Positions 1 to 6,260 of a stretch of 33,092 nt of DNA are shown here, piece by piece; positions within the stretch are counted from its first letter, which is position 1, and each line of letters starts with the position of its first letter. The stretch is from NCBI GenBank assembly GCA_028275705.1, contig JAPWUD010000016.1:1-33092 (forward strand), in the 5' to 3' direction. A program made the translations under genes and the position numbers. The notes beneath the pieces were generated by a model. That model had not been told where the DNA came from, did no database searches, and saw only the letters and a program-made list of their open reading frames with translations. This DNA is from Desulfurococcaceae archaeon. GTDB taxonomy: Archaea; Thermoproteota; Thermoprotei_A; Sulfolobales; Desulfurococcaceae.

Positions 1-499
1 TGTAGTCTCTGCCAATGTAGTGCGTAGAGAACTCTATTGCTTGAACACCTGCTTTCTCAACTTTAGGTCCCAGTAGTGAGAGCTCTTCTGGTGTATATCC
101 AATACTCGCCATGAACACTACTCCCTTCTCCTCACAGTACTTCTTGACAACTGGATACTCTCTCTCCAAGTAGTGCTCTGCAGGTATATCACTCCATAGT
201 TCTGCATTGAGGAAGGCAAATACAAACCTATAATTGCCACTATCAGTGGGGATAACTCTCACATCCCCTGGCTTCATGGTCTTCAATATGTGTCCTCTAA
301 AAACCCCTCTATCAACTGCAGCCATACTTGGACGGGGAACTATAGCTGGCTTCACACTAATGGTTTTAGCTACAACCGCGCCGACTCCAGCATCTACTAG
401 TCCAATCATAGATTCTGCATCGCGGGATATAGGACACGCGGCATTCATTAGTGGGTTTTTTAGTTTCAAACTAGCTATTTCAACTGAGAGATCCACCAA
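1..499 (-). CDS. Dihydroorotate/dihydropyrimidine dehydrogenase-like protein, 3' end cut by window
   Basis: The first 166 residues are visible and the C-terminal half lies beyond the left edge. The N-terminus (VDLSVEIASLKLKNP, then an alanine/cysteine-rich turn) and the later LNAELWSDIP segment resemble the flavin TIM-barrel family of class 1 dihydroorotate dehydrogenase and the PreA half of dihydropyrimidine dehydrogenase. Members reduce or oxidise a pyrimidine ring using FMN. The KTISVKP segment sits where family members contact FMN. I place the start at TTG 499 because AAGGTG (505-510) sits 6 nt ahead and a TATA-like stretch lies near 536-547. The neighbouring hydantoinase and molybdenum hydroxylase genes favour a nucleobase-catabolic role over de novo pyrimidine synthesis, but that is inference. 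The catalytic base and any Fe-S domain cannot be seen. Confidence 0.75.
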   Translation of the reverse strand, partial: MVDLSVEIASLKLKNPLMNAACPISRDAESMIGLVDAGVGAVVAKTISVKPAIVPRPSMAAVDRGVFRGHILKTMKPGDVRVIPTDSGNYRFVFAFLNAELWSDIPAEHYLEREYPVVKKYCEEKGVVFMASIGYTPEELSLLGPKVEKAGVQAIEFSTHYIGRDY

Positions 500-551
500 G
501 ACACACACCTTTCAGTATTAAATACTTGGAGCGGAAGTATATAATATTTAC

Positions 552-847
552 AACCGAAAGCCTGCCTATCAAGGCGGGGATGGTGTAGAAAGGCTTATAA
601 ACTCTCTCATTTTGATTATTCCTTGGTGATGAGTTAATTGTAAGCTGTGGTTGCCCCTAAGCCCATGTGGGATGCGGGGTTTGCAACCACTAGGCAAATA
701 CACTATATGGGGGGATCTCTGACCACCCCGACTGCCCCGCAGAGGACAGATGTAGACCCGAATAGATGCGGGGAACCAGTGAACCGCTCAAAGGGAACCT
801 TCGCCCTTTAGAGCGGGGAGGAGGTCAGAACAATGGAAGCCTTCAAC
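552..847 (+). mobile_element. Protein-less IS200/IS605-like element (MITE) with probable omega-RNA-type structured RNA
   Basis: About 295 bp with no credible ORF. The possible left end follows TTTAC (547-551) and has a hairpin, CCTGCC/GGCGGG (561-566/573-578). A TATA-like CTTATAAAC (594-602) would start transcription near 622. The predicted RNA then has a long stem, GTGGTTGC/GCAACCAC (647-654/683-690) with nested C/G pairs, a second stem CCCCGC/GCGGGG (735-740/768-773), and a 12-bp stem with one bulge (784-795/804-816) followed by GGAGGAGGTCAG. The possible right end is TTCAAC at 842-847. Hairpin ends, lack of inverted termini and a terminal hairpin plus GGAGGAGGTCAG resemble archaeal TnpB-associated right ends. 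Exact ends and family are inferred. An unrelated structured ncRNA is the main alternative. Confidence 0.5.
622..833 (+). ncRNA. Predicted structured RNA inside the 552-847 element
   Basis: If the TATA-like box at 594-602 is used, a transcript would begin near 622 and include GTGATGA (626-632, identical to a C-box), three strong stems (647-690, 735-773, 784-816) and a purine-rich tail. The stems have near-perfect complementarity that chance would rarely give. It does not carry the GGAAGGGAGCA signature of SRP RNA, and I cannot match it to RNase P RNA. A TnpB guide (omega) RNA relic is the best guess. No D box (CTGA) is spaced correctly for a C/D sRNA. Confidence 0.4.
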
Positions 848-909
848 ATAAATAGAGGGACTCTGAGTATAGCACTAGAGTATTGTTAGTGGATGTTTAT
901 ATAGATATG

Positions 910-2175
910 TTATAAACCACCATAATGAATTCTTATAGTATTAGTTAACTCCTCCTCACTCGGGTTTACAGTGGGGGGCTCGCCAGTGATCTTCAGCGCT
1001 GTATCAATATCTTTTAATCCATGGCCTGTTACGAGTACAACTATAACTTCATCTTTATCAACTAGTTTTTCCTCAGTAGCTTTAATTAAACCAGCTAATC
1101 CAGCAGCTCCACTAGGCTCTGCAAACACTCCTTCTAGGCTAGCCAACAGCTTCATAGCATTTATGATTTCCCCGTCTGATACAACTACTCCATAGCCGCT
1201 TGTCTCGTAGAGAGCCTTCAACCCCATGTCTCCATCCCAGGGGTAAGTGTCCTCGAGACCCGTTGCTATTGTTTCAGGTGGTTTCTCCCATGGCTTAATA
1301 TTATGTGGGTCAGCACGCATTCTCCAAGCTCTCACCAATGGGTGGTTGCCTTCGGGCTGAACAGCTATGAGTTTCGGATAGCCATCAATGAACCCCAGTT
1401 CGTTAAAGTCTATAAACCCCTTGTATATACCAGTGAGTAAGCTCGCTGCACCGGTTGGGACAAAGACCTGGTCAGGTATACTCCAACTCAGTTGCTCCAC
1501 GATCTCCATTGATATAGTCTTAGGGCCCTCGACTTGGTATGGATTGAAAACCCCGAAGCTTGGGCTTGGGTAGAAACCATACTTCTCATATAGAATCCTC
1601 ATCATTTTAACAGTTGGATCTTCCGCCTCCAACCACCTGATCTTTATTACCTTAGCTCCATACATTAGCAATTGAGAAACTTTACCACTCGCAGCGAAGT
1701 GAGGTACGAGAGCGTAAACCTCTACTCCCGCCTTCGCTCCGTAAGCAGCTAGCGACGCAGCCGCATTCCCACTACTAGCTATTACGGCTCTCCTAAAGCC
1801 AAAGAACTTAGCCATCGAGATAGATACACTCATAGCTCTATCTTTGAAACTGCCCGTCGGGTTTCGAGTTTCATCTTTCAAATAAAGGTTTTTCAAACCA
1901 AGTTTCTCACCTAGTCTACTAGCCTTTAATAAGGGTGTTCCACCCTCGCCGAGCGTCACTACGTAGTCTCTACTGGGTACTGGCAGTAGCTCAAAGTATC
2001 TCCACATGTAGAATGACCTATGCTTCAACTCCTCTCTAGATAGAGACTTCGCTACCTCCTCGTAGTTGTAGTGTATATCGAGCCTCCCAAGATCCCTATT
2101 AATGCAGAGTAGTGGTTTCTCATCAAGAAAATAGCTCCTACCACACCGACTGCAGACGAGTTTCTCCACATACAT
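910..2175 (-). CDS. thrC: Threonine synthase-like PLP enzyme (fold type II)
   Basis: 421 residues, the usual length of archaeal threonine synthase. An N-terminal knuckle (C8, C11, C24) resembles the family's zinc-ribbon remnant. The PLP lysine is K111 in NPTGSFKDR, followed by the SSGNAAAS phosphate-cradle loop and a C-terminal VTGHGLKD segment. The classical reaction is O-phosphohomoserine to threonine. Related fold-II enzymes are threonine dehydratase and diaminopropionate ammonia-lyase. It starts 78 nt downstream of the carbamoyltransferase on the same strand and may be co-transcribed with it. Next to a carbamoyltransferase and a hydantoinase, a lyase-type catabolic role is possible, but the CxxC knuckle and the SFKDR motif favour true ThrC. 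No thrB or hom is visible in the window. Confidence 0.8.
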   Translation of the reverse strand: MYVEKLVCSRCGRSYFLDEKPLLCINRDLGRLDIHYNYEEVAKSLSREELKHRSFYMWRYFELLPVPSRDYVVTLGEGGTPLLKASRLGEKLGLKNLYLKDETRNPTGSFKDRAMSVSISMAKFFGFRRAVIASSGNAAASLAAYGAKAGVEVYALVPHFAASGKVSQLLMYGAKVIKIRWLEAEDPTVKMMRILYEKYGFYPSPSFGVFNPYQVEGPKTISMEIVEQLSWSIPDQVFVPTGAASLLTGIYKGFIDFNELGFIDGYPKLIAVQPEGNHPLVRAWRMRADPHNIKPWEKPPETIATGLEDTYPWDGDMGLKALYETSGYGVVVSDGEIINAMKLLASLEGVFAEPSGAAGLAGLIKATEEKLVDKDEVIVVLVTGHGLKDIDTALKITGEPPTVNPSEEELTNTIRIHYGGL

Positions 2176-2253
2176 GGATACTCAACCAATAGTGAATTCT
2201 ACAGTAAGACTAAGGATATGTGGTAATAAAAATAGTAAAAAAGAGTAATAGGA

Positions 2254-3327
2254 CTACTCACCCATCACCATTGCCATAACCGCCTTCTGGACGTGGAGCC
2301 TGTTCTCAGCTTCCTCAAAGTAGAGGCTCTTCTCGTATGAGTCTAATACTTCATCTGTTACCTCCTGCCCTCTATCAGCTGGACCACAGTGCATGTAGAA
2401 TGGCTTCCCAGCTTTCTCAAGTCTCTCCCTGGTTACGATCCAGTCTTTGAACTTGTCTTGGTAAGCTTTAGCTCCTTCTTTATCAACTACGTTATTGTAT
2501 GGTGGGAAGAACTTCTTAGGGCTCCAAGCCTTGGGGTATACTATGGTTGCACCCTCAAAAGCCTCATCCATGTTATACACTACCTTGAACTCGCTTCCCC
2601 AGTGCTCTGCGTACTTCTTAGCTACAGCAACTGCTTCATCCATTAACTCAAAGCCAGGTGGGTGTGCAATATAGACATCTGCACCCATCATAGCAAACAT
2701 AGCTGCCACGTCTTGCGGTACAGCAAGCGGCTTTAATCCACCACTATAGGCGTAGCTAACGACTACCTTCTTACCCCTCAGATCGCTTGGCCAACCCAGT
2801 GCCTCGAATCCAGCCATTGCATCTGCGAGAGACTGGAATGGATGCCATATATCGTCCTCCATGTTTAATACTGGTATGTCAGCCCACTTAGCGAATTCAT
2901 TTATGATCCTGTGTCCTCTACCAATAATCCACTTTGCAGCGTCTCCATAGATCCTTATTGCTATTGCATCTCCATATCTACTCAAAACTCTCGCAACGTC
3001 GCTAATGGCCTCTGTTTGATAGGGGATCATGTCTTCGGGTAGTGTTGGGGCATATACTTGGTCTGGGCTGATGTATATACCGTGTCCTCCGAGCTGGTAT
3101 ATTCCCGTCTGGAAGCTATTTCTTGTTCTAAGGCTCTTATTGTAAAATATCATGTATAGCGTCCTACCATGAAGCCAGTCTACTCTCCTAACGCCACTGT
3201 GGAATAGTTGCTTGAGTTCTCTAGCAGCCTTGAGAACTAGTTTAATAGTGTCTATATCGTAGTCGTAGTTTGACAACCAGTCTTTACCTTTGAGGTAACC
3301 TACAAACCATGGTTTATGCCTACTCAT
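2254..3327 (-). CDS. Knotted carbamoyltransferase, N-acetylornithine carbamoyltransferase-like
   Basis: 357 residues. The carbamoyl-phosphate motif SLRTR is at 65-69, with HPFQ at 162-165 in place of the usual HPCQ/HPTQ. A proline-containing loop (about 195-204) lies where the AOTCase/YgeW group forms its protein knot. KAW (266-268) matches the lysine-containing site of AOTCase. The C-terminal segment EEAENRLHVQKAVMA is strongly AOTCase-like. The family transfers the carbamoyl group between carbamoyl phosphate and an amine, or the reverse in catabolism. The usual HCLP motif reads HCGP (313-316), a change at the side-chain-binding position. The true substrate (ornithine derivative, ureide, oxamate or similar) cannot be read from sequence. 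It diverges from the small gene at 3430 around a symmetric TATA box. Confidence 0.85.
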   Translation of the reverse strand: MSRHKPWFVGYLKGKDWLSNYDYDIDTIKLVLKAARELKQLFHSGVRRVDWLHGRTLYMIFYNKSLRTRNSFQTGIYQLGGHGIYISPDQVYAPTLPEDMIPYQTEAISDVARVLSRYGDAIAIRIYGDAAKWIIGRGHRIINEFAKWADIPVLNMEDDIWHPFQSLADAMAGFEALGWPSDLRGKKVVVSYAYSGGLKPLAVPQDVAAMFAMMGADVYIAHPPGFELMDEAVAVAKKYAEHWGSEFKVVYNMDEAFEGATIVYPKAWSPKKFFPPYNNVVDKEGAKAYQDKFKDWIVTRERLEKAGKPFYMHCGPADRGQEVTDEVLDSYEKSLYFEEAENRLHVQKAVMAMVMGE

Positions 3328-3379
3328 ACATTACACGCCTCGAAATACCTTTAAGCCGATAATATCCGGGACTTGAGTA

Positions 3380-3385
3380 TTTAAA
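3380..3385. promoter_or_regulatory. Symmetric TATA box (TTTAAA) between divergent genes
   Basis: TTTAAA is self-complementary. It lies about 25 nt from plausible transcription starts on both sides: near 3409 for the small gene (+) and near 3355 for the carbamoyltransferase (-). One TFB/TBP site could therefore serve both directions. This position is inferred from spacing only. Confidence 0.4.
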
Positions 3386-3429
3386 CTTTTACCATGATTA
3401 CATTTATTGACAACATTACTGGGGGGATT

Positions 3430-3699
3430 ATGAAGTGCATTTTAAGTAAAGACAGGAAGACTATACTAATTCGGGAGGTTGTAAACCACGTCTACGTTGA
3501 AAGAGTGATCTACGATTTAAACCCTATCTTACTCTCGAAAGGTTATAATCCAATATACTACTTTGAGGGGTCTCCACAGATTAGTGAGGGTGGATTAAGC
3601 GTCACTATTAAATTATCAAAGGAGTTAACAAGTGAGGATTGGTTATTTGTGAAGCGATTAGTTGAATTAACAGGTTTCAAAACAATTGAGGGAGGGTGA
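3430..3699 (+). CDS. Small protein of unknown function (89 aa)
   Basis: I do not recognise a family. The start is placed at ATG 3430 because a G-run (3421-3426) sits ahead of it and the TATA-like TTTAAA at 3380-3385 would start the transcript near 3409. That start point falls downstream of the other ATG at 3394. The protein is soluble-looking, alternates beta-like and charged segments, and ends with a probable amphipathic helix (LTSEDWLFVKRLVELTGF). It diverges from the carbamoyltransferase and converges with the cysteine-synthase-like gene, 11 nt apart. A regulatory or accessory role in the island is possible but unsupported by any motif. Confidence 0.6.
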   Translation: MKCILSKDRKTILIREVVNHVYVERVIYDLNPILLSKGYNPIYYFEGSPQISEGGLSVTIKLSKELTSEDWLFVKRLVELTGFKTIEGG

Positions 3700-3710
3700 G
3701 GGAAACACTT

Positions 3711-4718
3711 CTATATACTCAGCTCCTCTAGTATGGTTTTACGAGACGCTATTTCACGCTTCTTCTTAAATAACCTCGTACTAAAGTACCTGGCTGCGTA
3801 GTCTGGTAGAATAGTTACTACTTTATCCTCCCTCTTCATATTATGCTTCCTCGCGAGGGCTATAGCAGCCACTACATTTGCCCCAGAGCTAATACCCACT
3901 GGGAGGCCTTCTAGCCTAGCTATTTGCCTAGCCATGTTTATTGCATCATCACTTGTAACAGTTACGAAGTCGTCTAGAAGATGCCTATACCTAGCCACGA
4001 TATCTGGTATAAAGCCATCTCCCACGCCCTCTATTTCGTGTCTACCATATGGACCAGGCTTACCTGTTCTAAACCACTCCGCGGCCACGGGGCACTCAGC
4101 TGGCTCTGCACCCGCAACTATAACATCCCTACACTCCTCCTTAAGCCTCTTAGCCACACCCATTAATGTACCTCCAGTCCCGATTTCAGCTACAAAAGCC
4201 TTTGGACAACCAATCTGCTCTATTATCTCCCTCCCGGTAGTCTCGTAGTGGGCTTGTACATTGGCTTCATCACTCCACTGGTCGAATAAGTAGTACTTAT
4301 CCGGGTTCTCTGCAACTATTTTTCTCGCTGTGTCTAATGCGTATCCAGCATCAGCCTCTCCACCAGGTGTGAAGTAGAATTCCGCGCCAAAGAGCTTCAT
4401 TAACATAAATCTCTCAGCACTCATCTCCTCGGGTATTACAATTAACACTTTAAAACCCATAACGCTAGCTAGAGATGAAAATGCTATCCCTGTGTTACCC
4501 GTGGTGGGTACCACGATTGTCATCCCCGGTTTTAACTCGCCTCGCTCAATAGCCTTCCTCAACATGTACAATGCCATTCTATCTTTAACGCTCCCCGTCG
4601 GGTTCAAGAACTCCATTTTACCCCAAATCTCGGCTTCTACATCACCTGGCTTAACTCTATTTAGTAAAATAACAGGTGTTCCACCTATACACTCAGTTAT
4701 ATCCCTACACACCTTCAC
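3711..4718 (-). CDS. cysK: Cysteine synthase / cystathionine beta-synthase family PLP enzyme
   Basis: Fold-type II PLP enzyme of about 335 residues. It has the N-terminal ECIGGTPV element, PLP lysine K45 in NPTGSVKDR, the loop TTGNTG (72-77; TSGNTG is commoner), a GTGGT phosphate-binding loop and a GISSGAN segment near the C-terminus. Family members make cysteine from O-acetyl- or O-phosphoserine, or catalyse related beta-replacement reactions. The start is put at GTG 4718 because GGGTGGTC lies just upstream; GTG 4736 would add six residues. A TATA box (TTTATATA read on + at 4756-4763) places the transcript start near 4734. No serine acetyltransferase or sulfur genes are nearby, so the substrate is open. 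Confidence 0.85.
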   Translation of the reverse strand: MKVCRDITECIGGTPVILLNRVKPGDVEAEIWGKMEFLNPTGSVKDRMALYMLRKAIERGELKPGMTIVVPTTGNTGIAFSSLASVMGFKVLIVIPEEMSAERFMLMKLFGAEFYFTPGGEADAGYALDTARKIVAENPDKYYLFDQWSDEANVQAHYETTGREIIEQIGCPKAFVAEIGTGGTLMGVAKRLKEECRDVIVAGAEPAECPVAAEWFRTGKPGPYGRHEIEGVGDGFIPDIVARYRHLLDDFVTVTSDDAINMARQIARLEGLPVGISSGANVVAAIALARKHNMKREDKVVTILPDYAARYFSTRLFKKKREIASRKTILEELSI

Positions 4719-4784
4719 ATAGACCACCCCTGCCACACTACAATATCAATTGGAATTTATATAGATTAAGGACTCTCCAATAAC

Positions 4785-4795
4785 AAATTTATTAA
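4785..4795 (+). promoter_or_regulatory. TATA-like promoter of the molybdenum hydroxylase operon
   Basis: AAATTTATTAA is centred near 4790, about 26 nt before a start point near 4816. This leaves a short leader that still contains the ribosome binding site at 4827-4832. The divergent cysteine-synthase-like gene has its own TATA box at 4756-4763 on the other strand. Confidence 0.45.
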
Positions 4796-4826
4796 CCCCG
4801 CCCATCTCTCAAATACTTAACAAATA

Positions 4827-4832
4827 GGTGAT
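4827..4832 (+). promoter_or_regulatory. Shine-Dalgarno GGTGAT that marks an AUA start
   Basis: GGTGAT is perfectly complementary to the archaeal 16S 3' end (GATCACC). It ends 5 nt before ATA at 4838. No ATG, GTG or TTG in the correct frame lies between the in-frame stop at 4829 and ATG 4910, so this site supports translation starting at ATA 4838. Confidence 0.6.
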
Positions 4833-4837
4833 GTGCT

Positions 4838-5716
4838 ATATTCGATCTATACAAGCCCTCAAGCCTGGAAGATGCATCGAGATTTCTAGCAAGTAATTAT
4901 CCTGAAGCAATGCCATTGGCTGGTGGAACAGAGCTTTTGATACTAATAAGGGATAAGAGAATTAAGCCCCCTAAATACCTCGTAGACATTTTGCGATTTA
5001 GAGACCAACTAAGTTACGTGAGGCTGGAGAATGGCTATGTAAAGATAGGTGCTTTAGCAACGCCTTGGGATCTATCGCAGAGTATACTACACAGAGATGA
5101 GAGGTTTGCTGGTTTTAGAGATGTTTGGAGTAAGTTTGGAACAATGTCACTTAGATTTATGGCTACAATTGGTGGAAACATAGCTACAGCTACTGACTTC
5201 AGCGACTACCTTGTACTACTACATGTATATAATGCGAGTGTGAGGCTTAGAGGGGTTAATGGCGAACGAGTTGTTCCACTAGAGAAGCTGATACTAGAGC
5301 GTAGGAAACCCGATTTAAAGCCAGGTGAGATCATTACTGAAGTATTATTCCCCGAGCCCCCGGTGGGGGCATCAAGCGCGTTCGAGAAGTTTGATCGTAG
5401 GAGCATCTTAGTAGCAGGCTTAGCAAACTCTGCTTCATACATCCAGCTAGAGGGTAAGAGAATTATTGATGTAAGGATCTCCCTAGACACCACGGGGTTG
5501 AATAGGATTCCAGGGAGACTTAGGGAACTAGAGGATTACTTAAAGGGGAGGGAGTTCTCAGCTGAGTTAATTGAGAAAGCTGTTGAGGAGGTTATACCGA
5601 GAAGTGTTGCGAAGTATAGTGATTGGTGGGCTTCTGGAGAGTACAGGCTTGAAATGACAAAGGTTTCTGTTAAGAGGTCTCTACTTAAGGCTTGTAAGAG
5701 GCTTGGGGTGGTGTAG
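4838..5716 (+). CDS. Molybdenum hydroxylase, FAD-binding subunit (CoxM/XdhB type), apparent AUA start
   Basis: 292 residues from ATA 4838, the normal length for this subunit. The two FAD loops are AGGTELL (28-34) and TIGGNIATATDFSD (110-123), followed by the C-terminal domain of the family. It passes electrons from the [2Fe-2S] subunit through FAD to an acceptor. The first conventional start (ATG 4910) falls inside the conserved PLAGGT motif, so it cannot be the true start. The 24 residues upstream (FDLYKPSSLEDA and on) fit the family N-terminus. A one-base indel between ATG 4831 and this frame is the alternative explanation. It is the first gene of a three-gene operon and its stop is 1 nt from the next start. 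Confidence 0.85.
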   Translation: MFDLYKPSSLEDASRFLASNYPEAMPLAGGTELLILIRDKRIKPPKYLVDILRFRDQLSYVRLENGYVKIGALATPWDLSQSILHRDERFAGFRDVWSKFGTMSLRFMATIGGNIATATDFSDYLVLLHVYNASVRLRGVNGERVVPLEKLILERRKPDLKPGEIITEVLFPEPPVGASSAFEKFDRRSILVAGLANSASYIQLEGKRIIDVRISLDTTGLNRIPGRLRELEDYLKGREFSAELIEKAVEEVIPRSVAKYSDWWASGEYRLEMTKVSVKRSLLKACKRLGVV

Positions 5717-5717
5717 A

Positions 5718-6254
5718 GTGCGGGGCTTACATAGGGTTAAAATGAGAGTTAATGGGAGAGACTACGAGCTAGAAGTACCTGGGCACGAGAGACTACTTGA
5801 TACACTCCGCTATAGACTAGGCTTCACTGGTGTTAAAGAAGGTTGTGGTAGAGGCGAGTGTGGTACTTGTATTGTGCTAGTTAATGGTGAGCCGAGAAAC
5901 TCTTGTTTGACTCTAACAGCTAGACTAGATGGAGCCGAGGTGACAACTATTGAGGGTATTGCACCACCTGGAAAACTACATGCTATTCAAGTTGCATTTA
6001 TAGAGACTGCAGGTGTCCAGTGTGGATTCTGCACTCCTGGATTCATAATGGTGGCTAAGGCTTTGCTAGATAGAAACATTGATCCAAGCGAGGAGGAGAT
6101 AAGGAATTGGCTTACCTCTGTTCTATGCAGGTGTGGAAGCTACCACTTGTACATTGACGCTGTGAAGAAGGCGTCTGAGTACTTGAAAAAGGGTGTTGTT
6201 TTCATTGATGAAAGAGATGTCAGGGAGAAGCTACACTTGAGGGTTGTGGGGTGA
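5718..6254 (+). CDS. Molybdenum hydroxylase, [2Fe-2S] subunit (CoxS/XdhC type)
   Basis: 178 residues with two [2Fe-2S] domains. The plant-ferredoxin-like cluster uses C43, C48, C51 and C63. The helical C-terminal cluster uses C102 and C105 (CGFC) and C137 and C139 (CRC). All eight ligands are present. It relays electrons from the molybdopterin centre to the FAD subunit. The start is placed at GTG 5718 because GGGGTGGTG at 5705-5713 lies just ahead, inside the end of the upstream gene; ATG 5742 is possible but has a weaker site. The C-terminus runs about 20 residues past the usual end of the family. It is followed 6 nt later by the large subunit. Confidence 0.93.
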   Translation: MRGLHRVKMRVNGRDYELEVPGHERLLDTLRYRLGFTGVKEGCGRGECGTCIVLVNGEPRNSCLTLTARLDGAEVTTIEGIAPPGKLHAIQVAFIETAGVQCGFCTPGFIMVAKALLDRNIDPSEEEIRNWLTSVLCRCGSYHLYIDAVKKASEYLKKGVVFIDERDVREKLHLRVVG

Positions 6255-6260
6255 TCCCGC

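Noticed and set aside
626-740. C/D-box sRNA with GTGATGA as the C box
   Set aside because: No CTGA D box is placed at normal spacing and the folded stems that follow are not a feature of C/D sRNAs.
560-850. SRP 7S RNA or RNase P RNA
   Set aside because: The region lacks the GGAAGGGAGCA S-domain motif of SRP RNA, shows no RNase P core motif I could recognise, and is too short for crenarchaeal SRP RNA. The hairpin layout fits a transposon end better.
2254-3327. A plain anabolic ornithine carbamoyltransferase (argF)
   Set aside because: The knot loop, KAW site and EEAENRLHVQKAVMA tail are of the AOTCase-like group, HCLP is changed, and no arginine-synthesis genes are nearby. Not fully excluded.
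3394-3429. An earlier ATG (3394) for the small gene next to the carbamoyltransferase
   Set aside because: It falls before the expected transcript start near 3409, and ATG 3430 has a G-rich ribosome site.
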